7,473 bases of DNA, taken from positions 1 through 7,473 of the forward strand of contig CALLNG010000140.1 of assembly GCA_938005345.1 (NCBI GenBank). Reading direction: 5' to 3'. The notes under the pieces are model-generated. The model searched no databases. It saw only the letters and a list, made by a program, of their open reading frames with translations, and was not told the origin of the DNA. Each line of letters opens with the position of its first letter. Position 1 is the stretch's first letter. Origin of the DNA: an uncultured Clostridia bacterium (GTDB lineage: Bacteria; Bacillota; Clostridia; RUG12999). The position numbers and the translations under genes are program-made. Of the stretch, positions 1 through 6,477 are shown in pieces.

Positions 1-107
1 GCCGCTGCGCCCACGGCAAACCAAACCGAGACAAGGGCCGTGGTGGCGGCCTCGACCGCGATAAAGGCAACGATGGCAGCCAGCCAGAGTATCGTATCAA
101 ACCACAT
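1..107 (-). CDS. N-terminus of an NfeD-like membrane protein, in frame with the upstream glycosyltransferase
   Basis: From ATG at 107 the frame encodes MWFDTILWLAAIVAFIAVEA and continues TTALVSVWFAVGAA to the left edge (35 full codons). A hydrophobic helix, a conserved Glu, then a (V/L)SxWFAxGA motif is the pattern found at the start of NfeD-family membrane proteins, which usually work beside SPFH/flotillin-like proteins and are not polysaccharide genes. The segment has its own AAGGGAG 8 nt upstream, so it was probably an independent gene. Here it is in the same frame as the glycosyltransferase with no stop between, so it may be translated both as a fusion tail and from its own start. Only the N-terminus is visible, so the C-terminal OB-fold domain typical of NfeD cannot be checked. 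Confidence 0.65.
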   Translation of the reverse strand, partial: MWFDTILWLAAIVAFIAVEAATTALVSVWFAVGAA

Positions 108-1310
108 AAAAAACGCTCCCTTCTGCAGGATCATCTTGTGAACACTGTAACATTCTGCCGTACGTTTGCCATGCTCAATAAGTTTCTTTCTCCATTGCTC
201 ATCATGCACCATGCGGCGCATATGCTCCGCCGCTTCGTCAACATGCGGCTCGGCCCACACCATTCCGTCTCCTTGTTTTGAGCCTACATACTCGCCGTTT
301 ACCGGTACAAGATCATAGCCTACAAGTGCCGTATTCATATGATTCATATACTCCGTTGAAATGACCGGTGTACCTAGGGACATGGCTTCCAACGGTACAA
401 GCCCAAAGCCTTCACCGCGGTGCAACGTTACATATGTGTTAACGGTATGAAGCAACGTTCTCATTTCATTGTCAGACAAGCGACTATCGATATAATAAAC
501 GTTCTTATAGGGGGCCAGTAGCTTTAACAATTCTTCAATATGCTGTTTATAGTTATCTGGATAGGATAGTTTTAAAACAAGCCCTACTTGTTCATCTTCA
601 GGTGCAAAGGCCTGCATGAACGCTTGCACTGCCGCCTGAGGATTTTTTCGTGACACAAAGCTTGTGCAGTCGTAAGCAATCATAAACAAAAAGGCATTTG
701 GGGAGAACTTAAAATACTCACGTCCGTTTTTTAAAACTGTTCTGTCTGGATTGGCATACAGAGGAATGGTCAGCACTGGTACTCTCGCTTTTTTTTCCAA
801 CGTATTTGTGCAAAACGCAGACATGGTCCATATTTCCTGAAAAATATCCAATCCTGCACAGAATACATCCGGAAGTACCGATACTTCCCAAGCCCAATAG
901 CCAATATTATAGTGTTTCATGGGATCTATGCCAAATAGACGCAGCTTCGCCGGTGTCCCCGATGCAGCATGGCAAACAATCAGATTTATGTAGTACAACT
1001 GGACTTGCTTGATTTCTTTTTCAAACTTCTCTGGTCTACTCAAGTCAACAATCTGATAAGGGACCTTTGACGCTTCCAATGCAAGCTGTAGTAAATGTGC
1101 CTCCGTTCCCGCACTGTTATCGGTGCAATAGCAAAAGAGGTTTACGCCAAAAGGCAGTTTTTGCGATTTTGGATAGGCGTATTCAATGGTTTGAATTGGC
1201 GGAAGCGAAGTTCTGTGATATACGGAACGCGCCTTTTGATATAAATTAGATGGCAAAATGGTTTTGGCGGTCTTTTTACAAATGCGTTTCATAAAAAGAA
1301 TTGGTTTCAT
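1..1310 (-). CDS. Family 4-like (GT-B fold) glycosyltransferase, running in frame into an NfeD-like segment; 3' end outside window
   Basis: Hand translation from ATG at 1310 gives an uninterrupted frame to the left edge (436 codons plus 2 nt). The first 401 residues are a GT4-type retaining glycosyltransferase. Visible signatures are DNSAGTEAHLLQLA near the N-terminus, IGYWAWEVSVLP (a motif of this GT4 subgroup), SRKNPQAAVQAFMQAF (donor-domain start) and HRGEGFGLVPLEAM, whose Glu300 and Glu308 form the EX7E motif. The domain looks complete or nearly so, ending about AECYSVHKMILQ. The frame then continues without a stop into residues 402 onward, which resemble the N-terminus of an NfeD-family membrane protein. 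The start is well supported by GGAGGG 5 nt upstream and follows the GT2 stop by 50 nt. The enzyme probably adds a sugar to the same glycan as its neighbours; the donor is unknown. The fusion is either genuine or an artefact. Confidence 0.85.
   Translation of the reverse strand, partial: MKPILFMKRICKKTAKTILPSNLYQKARSVYHRTSLPPIQTIEYAYPKSQKLPFGVNLFCYCTDNSAGTEAHLLQLALEASKVPYQIVDLSRPEKFEKEIKQVQLYYINLIVCHAASGTPAKLRLFGIDPMKHYNIGYWAWEVSVLPDVFCAGLDIFQEIWTMSAFCTNTLEKKARVPVLTIPLYANPDRTVLKNGREYFKFSPNAFLFMIAYDCTSFVSRKNPQAAVQAFMQAFAPEDEQVGLVLKLSYPDNYKQHIEELLKLLAPYKNVYYIDSRLSDNEMRTLLHTVNTYVTLHRGEGFGLVPLEAMSLGTPVISTEYMNHMNTALVGYDLVPVNGEYVGSKQGDGMVWAEPHVDEAAEHMRRMVHDEQWRKKLIEHGKRTAECYSVHKMILQKGAFFMWFDTILWLAAIVAFIAVEAATTALVSVWFAVGAA
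116..122 (-). promoter_or_regulatory. Ribosome binding site of the NfeD-like gene
   Basis: AAGGGAG on the minus strand, 8 nt before the ATG at 107. Its presence inside the uninterrupted glycosyltransferase frame is the main sign that two originally separate genes meet here. Confidence 0.65.
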
Positions 1311-1315
1311 TCCAG

Positions 1316-1321
1316 CCCTCC
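1316..1321 (-). promoter_or_regulatory. Ribosome binding site of the GT4-like gene
   Basis: GGAGGG on the minus strand, 5 nt before the ATG at 1310. An in-frame TGA lies upstream of this ATG (within 1340-1360), so translation cannot start much earlier. The 50-nt spacer to the GT2 gene holds no other recognisable signal. Confidence 0.8.
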
Positions 1322-1360
1322 GTAAATCAAAAAAGTTTGTAAGGCCGCGTTCTCATGCGT

Positions 1361-2407
1361 TCACTTTACACATTTAGCCTTTATCCGTTCAAAGAGCATT
1401 TTTGCGCAACCATCTATCCCATTCTTTTTCACAGCTCTAATTGCCCTTCGGACAAACGGAATTTTCTGTTCCGAAGGGGCAGTCACTGTGTTCTCGTCAT
1501 TGTCATTCTGGGTAGGAGCAAACGGATCGGGAAGTTCGCGCCTTCCAAACCGGGTTTTGATGCCTTTGCCCTCAGCAATAACCTCAACATAATCCAATGC
1601 AATGGAATAATCAGCATAATAGAAGAAAAATTCCATATCGTTTAAGAACGCTTTCATGGAAGGAGCAATTTTCTCAATTTCCTCCTCACTCAAGTGTTCC
1701 AGAATATCGATGTATAACAGGCTATACTCTACATTTCCACGAGTATGCGCACGACGTCCTGTTCGGTTGGAGGAGTCGCGGGCCGTAACCAGGGGTTCAT
1801 CAATATAGTGGTGCGGAAACTTCGCAAATGCCCTATAATAAAACTCAAAATCATGTGCGACGCGTTCATTTACATCAAACAACCCGACCGTTTCAAATAC
1901 CTTTTTGGAAATAAGGTGCGTACACCCATGCGTTTTGTTATAAATTACGGGATAAAGATAAGATGTATTGCGTTTGGGATAGGCATCACGATGTTCCTGA
2001 TAACCCGCGGTCTTAAAAGTTCTGGTATGATCCGTCATGCCATCCAGATCGGAAATGATAATGGTATCTTTGTTTTCCAACTTGGCCAGTTCTTCTACAT
2101 TACGGGCAATTTTCTGCGGGTAATACAGATCGTCATGGCTCAGCCAAGAAAAGTACTCGCCCTTCATGTTTTGAATGGCTAGATTTAATGCAGTGGATGT
2201 ACCGCCATTCTCTTTAGAAAAGTAACGGATTTTATCTCCATATGAAAGCGCAATTTGTTCCGTAGCGTCGGTAGAGCCGTCATTAACCACAATAATTTCA
2301 AGATTTTTATAAGTCTGAGCCAGCGCGCTGTCAATAGCCTCTTTCAAGTAGTTTTCACCGTTATAAACTGGGATTACGATGCTTACCATAGGGTTGAACG
2401 TTGCCAT
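1361..2407 (-). CDS. Family 2-like (GT-A fold) glycosyltransferase
   Basis: This 348-residue cytosolic or membrane-associated glycosyltransferase should transfer a sugar from a nucleotide donor to the growing glycan. The N-terminal GT-A domain is clear: VSIVIPVYNGENYL (residues 8-21), VVNDGSTD (40-47), ENGGTSTALN (66-75) and SHDD (90-93) as the DXD-type metal/nucleotide site. Later AHDFEFYYR (184-192) fits the ED-like catalytic region of GT2 enzymes. The C-terminal part (about 220-348) is charged and not recognised; it includes a polar linker PTQNDNDENT (about 293-302) and a basic helical end. No transmembrane helix is evident. The ATG has AAAGGA 9 nt upstream. It lies 48 nt after the end of the MBOAT tail and 50 nt before the next glycosyltransferase, consistent with one operon. 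Donor and linkage cannot be predicted. Confidence 0.9.
   Translation of the reverse strand: MATFNPMVSIVIPVYNGENYLKEAIDSALAQTYKNLEIIVVNDGSTDATEQIALSYGDKIRYFSKENGGTSTALNLAIQNMKGEYFSWLSHDDLYYPQKIARNVEELAKLENKDTIIISDLDGMTDHTRTFKTAGYQEHRDAYPKRNTSYLYPVIYNKTHGCTHLISKKVFETVGLFDVNERVAHDFEFYYRAFAKFPHHYIDEPLVTARDSSNRTGRRAHTRGNVEYSLLYIDILEHLSEEEIEKIAPSMKAFLNDMEFFFYYADYSIALDYVEVIAEGKGIKTRFGRRELPDPFAPTQNDNDENTVTAPSEQKIPFVRRAIRAVKKNGIDGCAKMLFERIKAKCVK
1442..1481. repeat. Inverted repeat inside the GT2-like gene
   Basis: Arms TGCCCTTCGGA (1442-1452) and TCCGAAGGGGCA (1470-1481) are complementary apart from one extra G, around a 17-nt loop. It lies in the C-terminal linker coding region (about residues 309-322). 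Neither strand has a T-run after the stem, so it is not a typical Rho-independent terminator. Confidence 0.6.
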
Positions 2408-2416
2408 TTCATTTCA

Positions 2417-2422
2417 TCCTTT
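2417..2422 (-). promoter_or_regulatory. Ribosome binding site of the GT2-like gene
   Basis: AAAGGA on the minus strand, 9 nt before the ATG at 2407. The rest of the short spacer (2408-2455) shows no terminator hairpin or promoter that I can recognise. Confidence 0.7.
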
Positions 2423-2455
2423 CAATAATGATAATTTTGTTTGGTAGGGTACTTC

Positions 2456-2530
2456 TTAAAATCGGAAATAAATAAAAGGACTTATGGAACCCGTAATCAC
2501 TTTCAAGGCTGCCAAGGCAAAAAGGAGCAA
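2456..2530 (-). pseudogene. Detached C-terminal tail of the MBOAT gene, downstream of the in-frame TAA
   Basis: Twenty-four codons in the MBOAT reading frame directly follow its TAA and end at a second TAA (2458-2456). They encode a hydrophobic helix (LLLFALAAL...) followed by SPFIYFRF. MBOAT proteins of the AlgI type commonly end in PFIYFRF or PFIYFQF, so this is remnant coding sequence and not an intergenic spacer. There is no frameshift: a single codon, now TAA, separates it from the body of the gene. It has no start codon or ribosome binding site of its own and would be translated only by readthrough. Confidence 0.85.
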
Positions 2531-3880
2531 TTACCCTGTAGCAACCCAAGTCGGGTGTTGGCGAGCCTTCCGGGTTAGCCTGCCATATAATCCAGAAAAG
2601 AGGGGCAAAAAGCTGATAGCCGCTGCCAGTCCAAGTATAAACCATTCTCTGGCATCAATAACCAGTATATACGATGGGTTAACATGCGTAAAGTAATTGT
2701 TGAAATCAAATAGAGCTCCAATATAGTTAACTGCTAGTTTAATGTTCTCAACCCGGAAAAATATCCATCCGATCATTACCACAAAAAGGGTGACACCCCA
2801 TCGAATCCAGCGCGGAATGCGCTGTATCCTTTTTAATAAGAAAGAGCGTTCTGCACAAAGCAACGTTCCATGATATCCTCCCCAAAAGATAAAATTCCAA
2901 GACGCTCCATGCCAAAAACCCGATACCAAAAAGACAATCCACTGATTTATATAGGTTCGCACAGGTCCTTTACGGTTTCCTCCCAGCGGGAAATAAAGAT
3001 ATTCCCGAAACCAGGAAGTCATGGATATGTGCCAGCGTTTCCAAAAATCAGTCACACTTAAAGCGGAGTACGGCTTATTAAAGTTCTCCTGAATATGGAA
3101 ACCCATCATAGCCAGCATACCAATGGCCATGTCACTATAGGCTGAAAAATCAAAATATATTTGAAAAGTATACGCTATTATTCCAAGCCAAGCATAGTCG
3201 AGGGGAACTCCGCCTAGGGCATGCGCTTCAAACACCGAATCCGCAATCCGGGCGACAACATCCGCAATCCAAACTTTTTTAAATAGGCCTATGGCAAAAC
3301 GGTTAAAACCGTTTGAGAAAGAATCACGGGTTATATTGCGTTGCTGAATCTGATCCGAAATTTCGTTGTATTTTACAATTGGTCCAGCAACAATCTGCGG
3401 GAAAATAAGCAGGTATTCCAACAGATAAAAGAAGTTGTTTGTTGGCTGGGATATGCCTTTTGCAATATCCAGGCAATAGGTCATCTTTTGAAAGACAACA
3501 AAGGACACACCCAACGGCAAAGCGATCCTTGTAAATAGAATTGGGTTCCAGCCCAACTGCGCAAAAATCAAATTGATGTTATCAATAAAAAAGTTAAGAT
3601 ACTTGAAGTATGCCAGTATTCCAATGTTGATAATAACATCCAGAGCCGTAAATAGCTTGGCAAATCGCTTATGCTTGTAAATCAATAATCCCAAACAATA
3701 GTCGATCAGCAACGTGCCGAGCACAATAAGAAAAAACTCACGCGCGCCATATGCGTAAAACAGCACGCTTCCCAAAATGATCCAGACATTCTGTATGCGA
3801 ATGTTCTTTTTTAGCACATAGAACACCACAAAATAAACTGGAAAGAAAAAGAACAGGAACAGAGTGGATGAGAATATCAT
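2531..3880 (-). CDS. MBOAT (AlgI/PatA-like) membrane O-acyltransferase, truncated by an in-frame TAA
   Basis: This multi-pass membrane protein of 449 residues belongs to the AlgI/DltB-like MBOAT family, which moves an acyl group across the membrane for O-acylation of a secreted glycan. Visible signatures are LPLGVSFVVFQ (121-131), PQIVAGPIVKY (161-171), YFDFSAYSDMAIG (242-254), DFWKRWHISMTSWFREYLY (278-296) with His284, YFPLGGNRKG (296-305) and GFWHGASWNF (321-330) with the conserved candidate catalytic His324. The start is secure: its ATG overlaps the upstream stop as ATGA and has GAGGA 6 nt upstream. The frame stops at TAA (2533-2531) shortly after VATG. Reading on in the same frame gives 24 more residues ending SPFIYFRF, the usual C-terminus of this family, and a second TAA. 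The full product would have been 474 residues. The catalytic core is intact, so partial function or true inactivation are both possible. The upstream AlgJ-like protein is its likely partner. Confidence 0.92.
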   Translation of the reverse strand: MIFSSTLFLFFFFPVYFVVFYVLKKNIRIQNVWIILGSVLFYAYGAREFFLIVLGTLLIDYCLGLLIYKHKRFAKLFTALDVIINIGILAYFKYLNFFIDNINLIFAQLGWNPILFTRIALPLGVSFVVFQKMTYCLDIAKGISQPTNNFFYLLEYLLIFPQIVAGPIVKYNEISDQIQQRNITRDSFSNGFNRFAIGLFKKVWIADVVARIADSVFEAHALGGVPLDYAWLGIIAYTFQIYFDFSAYSDMAIGMLAMMGFHIQENFNKPYSALSVTDFWKRWHISMTSWFREYLYFPLGGNRKGPVRTYINQWIVFLVSGFWHGASWNFIFWGGYHGTLLCAERSFLLKRIQRIPRWIRWGVTLFVVMIGWIFFRVENIKLAVNYIGALFDFNNYFTHVNPSYILVIDAREWFILGLAAAISFLPLFSGLYGRLTRKARQHPTWVATG

Positions 3881-5118
3881 GCGGTTTCCTCATTTTCTTC
3901 AAGATAATGCAACATATTTTCAACAAACTCAAATTGAATCCATCCAGGCCCGCTTTCAAGGAATTCCAATATAATGACATCTGCCTGGAGATACTGCTCA
4001 TAATCATCGGTGGTTTCAGAGTGCTGAATCCCCCCTGTATACCCCTCTTTGTACTGAAGTACTCGCGAATTATACCAGGAAAAATACGTCTCTGTCCATA
4101 CGGGTCTCTCCACACTATAAATTGTTGAAAGCAACAGCGTTGAGAAGCTCTGTCCCACCATAAACACATGCAGCGGCGCATCCCCCGCTGTTGAAGTATA
4201 CTGAATATGCGGAGATAAATAATTGGGTTCTGCATTCAGGGCATTCCAGCAAATTTGCCATATATCGCTGTCATCCACGTTGCCCATTTTGCCCAAAACG
4301 TCCTCTTTCTGCGCTACCACCATCCGTCCAAGTTTGATCTCCAAAAGCTCCTCTAAAAGGGCATTTAAACCATTGATATATTCAGCCATGGGGGCAAGCG
4401 TCCAATGGGTTCCACCTTTGGCAAAAACAATTTCTCCGTTATTCTTCATCTGTACCAGCATTTCATGCCGGTCGTACACGGGGATATCGGTTTTATTTAT
4501 AATGTCAGTAAAAGCCTGATACCAGTTGGCAGCATAGGCTCCCACCTGCTTCATCTCTATAAAACGGTCATAGGCTGATGGCAAATATTCCGGATATAAT
4601 TCTGCTTTGGAAGGCGACATCCTGACAACCAGCGGTATTCCCCGCTCTTTAAGCAGATCATGCAATTTATCAACGCGCCCGATACTGTATTCCAGCGCCC
4701 GGATTTCTTCGTCTGTAAGTTCAGTTAAATATGCGGTTGCATAGGCCTTTTCAAATACATAATCATCTTGGCCCACCAGCATCTCACGATTGTCTGTAGA
4801 ATGGAATACGCTATAAAGCAGCTGATTGTATGTCCGGGTAAGGATCCTCCTGGTAAAAAGATGGTACTCAAGATAATCCTCCAGTTTGTCTTGAAATGTT
4901 CCTGATGCAAGGTTTTTAAGCGATATTTCAGGTTTTTCTGGCACATCGACAACGCCACTCAGCTCGGGTTCCTTTAGCTGAAAATCGCTATCTACCAAGC
5001 GTGCACCAAAGTTTATGCATGTACCCAAAAGTGGAAGAAATAGAATGAGGGTAATTACTACACAATAACCTTTAAAAAACTTTCTGTTCATCCTCAGTCT
5101 CTCAATTCCTTTTTTCAC
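3877..5118 (-). CDS. Membrane-anchored AlgJ/AlgX-like (SGNH-type) polysaccharide O-acetylation protein
   Basis: This 413-residue protein has one hydrophobic N-terminal segment (about residues 18-36), either an uncleaved anchor or a signal peptide, and an extracytoplasmic domain. Family signatures of AlgX/AlgJ-like acyltransferase partners are visible: SPSKAELYPEYLP (168-180), GTHWT (236-240) and VGQSFS with the candidate nucleophile Ser324, then a late VIILEFLE strand (381-388). Such proteins take acyl groups from an MBOAT partner and transfer them to a glycan outside the membrane; the MBOAT gene follows directly, overlapping by ATGA. The canonical signature is DxH (DTHW); here the Asp position is Gly236. 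The start is ambiguous: GTG at 5118 lies 9 nt after the manC stop with no clear Shine-Dalgarno, while ATG at 5091 gives a more classical MNRKFF signal start but has GAGG abutting it. Substrate and acyl group are not shown by sequence. Confidence 0.75.
   Translation of the reverse strand: MKKGIERLRMNRKFFKGYCVVITLILFLPLLGTCINFGARLVDSDFQLKEPELSGVVDVPEKPEISLKNLASGTFQDKLEDYLEYHLFTRRILTRTYNQLLYSVFHSTDNREMLVGQDDYVFEKAYATAYLTELTDEEIRALEYSIGRVDKLHDLLKERGIPLVVRMSPSKAELYPEYLPSAYDRFIEMKQVGAYAANWYQAFTDIINKTDIPVYDRHEMLVQMKNNGEIVFAKGGTHWTLAPMAEYINGLNALLEELLEIKLGRMVVAQKEDVLGKMGNVDDSDIWQICWNALNAEPNYLSPHIQYTSTAGDAPLHVFMVGQSFSTLLLSTIYSVERPVWTETYFSWYNSRVLQYKEGYTGGIQHSETTDDYEQYLQADVIILEFLESGPGWIQFEFVENMLHYLEENEETA
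3887..3891 (-). promoter_or_regulatory. Ribosome binding site of the MBOAT gene
   Basis: GAGGA on the minus strand, 6 nt upstream of the MBOAT ATG and within the last codons of the AlgJ-like gene. It supports the ATG at 3880 as start. Confidence 0.8.
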
Positions 5119-5127
5119 ATTGATTGA

Positions 5128-6477
5128 TCAAATCAACGCATCATCAGAAAACGTTTTCCTAAGCTGTACCTGAATAAATGCCAGCGTTACATTGGCAGGA
5201 TTCATAAAGTGATAGCGTATATGAGGCTGAGCACAAAAGCTTTCTCCCTCATCCAGTCTGGTTTCTATATCATCTCCACTTACAATAGCTGTACCCTTGA
5301 TGACAATCCAATGTTCCTTTGTATTAGATGCGGCTATGTAATCCATTTTTTTACCAGGCGATATAAACAGCTTTTTGACGCTGAACATCTTGCTGCTCTC
5401 AAGGATTGTAACTGAACCAAAGGAATAGTATTCCGTCATATGTCTATCTGCGCGGGGATCGTGAATTTCCTTTAGCTTTGCTACTACCTCCTTAATGTGC
5501 TGTGTACAGTCACGATGGCAGATAAGCAGAGCATCCTTCTGGTCAATTACTACGGTATCCGTCATGCCTACCATGGCAATCGCCTTGTTTCCTTCGGAAT
5601 AGACCATGTCATTTTTACAGTTCAGCATGATTTCACGGTTAAAATATACATTTCCATTTTCGTCCTGGTTGGAGTGATAACGATCATAGAAAGTGGTGAA
5701 ATTTCCAAGATCATTCCAGCCTATATCAAGCGGAACGCAAAATACTCGATCCAGTTTTTCAATCAACCCATAGTCAACTGAAATAGCAGGCGTTGCCTCA
5801 TAGGCTTCCTGGTGTGTCGGCAATTGAAAAGCCTGGTACACTTCCGGATTAAACCTTTTTACCGCCTCAACAAACTGTCCGGTTTCAAACATAAAGATAC
5901 CACTGTTCCAAAGATAGCCATTGGCACAGTATTTTTTGGCATGTTCCAGATCAGGCTTTTCCTTAAATTCAGAAACTTCCATCCCCCCGGGAACCTTTGG
6001 GCCGGGTTTGATATACCCATAGCCTGTTTCCGGTTCAGTAGGCACGATGCCAAAAGTTACAAAACCCTGTCTGGCAAGCGCCTGTGTTTGCAATATGGTG
6101 CTGGCAAGTACATCCGGTCGCTCAATAATATGATCGGATGCAAATACGGCACAGACATCATTTCCACCGCGCCGGATAGCACATACTGCATACATAATTG
6201 CCGGCAGAGTATTTTTCGGTACGGGTTCCAAAAGAACATGATCCTGGTAAAAATCCAACCCGATTTCTTCAATCTGACCACGTATCAGATGCAGATAATC
6301 GCTGCTACTAACAATATATATGTCTTCCATTTTTCCCATCAGGAGGCAACGTTCCAACGTCAGCTGAAAAATGGAATGTTCCATTCCATTCAGTTTTAAA
6401 AATTGTTTAGGATAATGCGTGCGGCTAAGTGGCCAAAGTCTGGATCCGGAACCGCCGGCCATAATTATCATTTTCAT
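5128..6477 (-). CDS. manC: Mannose-1-phosphate guanylyltransferase with a degenerate PMI-type cupin (ManC-like)
   Basis: The enzyme should make GDP-mannose from mannose-1-phosphate and GTP, feeding the Gmd/Rmd branch. The N-terminal nucleotidyltransferase domain is complete: GGSGSRLWPLSR (residues 8-19), PKQFL (23-27), EPVPKNT (84-90), SDHII (114-118), TGYGYI (151-156), FKEKPD (171-176), WNSGIF (190-195) and DIGWNDLG (251-258). Residues about 346-449 match the C-terminal cupin of bifunctional PMI/GMP proteins in layout (EHW at 388-390, GTA at 395-397, a late IQVQ strand). The usual QxHxHR metal-binding stretch before EHW is absent, so mannose-6-phosphate isomerase activity is doubtful. At 449 residues it is slightly shorter than typical bifunctional ManC/AlgA (about 470-480). 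The ATG overlaps the rmd stop and has an excellent AGGAGG 8 nt upstream. Confidence 0.9.
   Translation of the reverse strand: MKMIIMAGGSGSRLWPLSRTHYPKQFLKLNGMEHSIFQLTLERCLLMGKMEDIYIVSSSDYLHLIRGQIEEIGLDFYQDHVLLEPVPKNTLPAIMYAVCAIRRGGNDVCAVFASDHIIERPDVLASTILQTQALARQGFVTFGIVPTEPETGYGYIKPGPKVPGGMEVSEFKEKPDLEHAKKYCANGYLWNSGIFMFETGQFVEAVKRFNPEVYQAFQLPTHQEAYEATPAISVDYGLIEKLDRVFCVPLDIGWNDLGNFTTFYDRYHSNQDENGNVYFNREIMLNCKNDMVYSEGNKAIAMVGMTDTVVIDQKDALLICHRDCTQHIKEVVAKLKEIHDPRADRHMTEYYSFGSVTILESSKMFSVKKLFISPGKKMDYIAASNTKEHWIVIKGTAIVSGDDIETRLDEGESFCAQPHIRYHFMNPANVTLAFIQVQLRKTFSDDALI

Noticed and set aside
806..1645. Plus-strand ORFs of 60-96 codons across the glycosyltransferase genes
   Set aside because: They are antisense to strongly supported glycosyltransferase frames, lack convincing ribosome binding sites and encode unrecognisable products.
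2531..2533. Recoding of the TAA as a sense codon (selenocysteine, pyrrolysine or a variant genetic code)
   Set aside because: Selenocysteine uses UGA and pyrrolysine UAG. I know of no bacterial code that reads UAA as sense, and a second TAA ends the same frame 24 codons later.
2409..2645. 78-codon minus-strand ORF spanning the end of the MBOAT gene and the spacer to the GT2 gene
   Set aside because: It overlaps the MBOAT body and tail in another frame, and its product resembles no family I recognise. The in-frame MBOAT tail explains the region better.
421..6350. Recurring word GCAACGTT(C) (for example near 421, 452, 2861 and 6343)
   Set aside because: The copies fall inside coding regions in different protein contexts with irregular spacing; this looks like chance codon use and not an operator or uptake signal.
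5812..6399. 195-codon plus-strand ORF
   Set aside because: It lies entirely opposite the ManC coding region, whose motifs are unmistakable. Its composition (many Phe, His, Ile) is typical of an antisense shadow.
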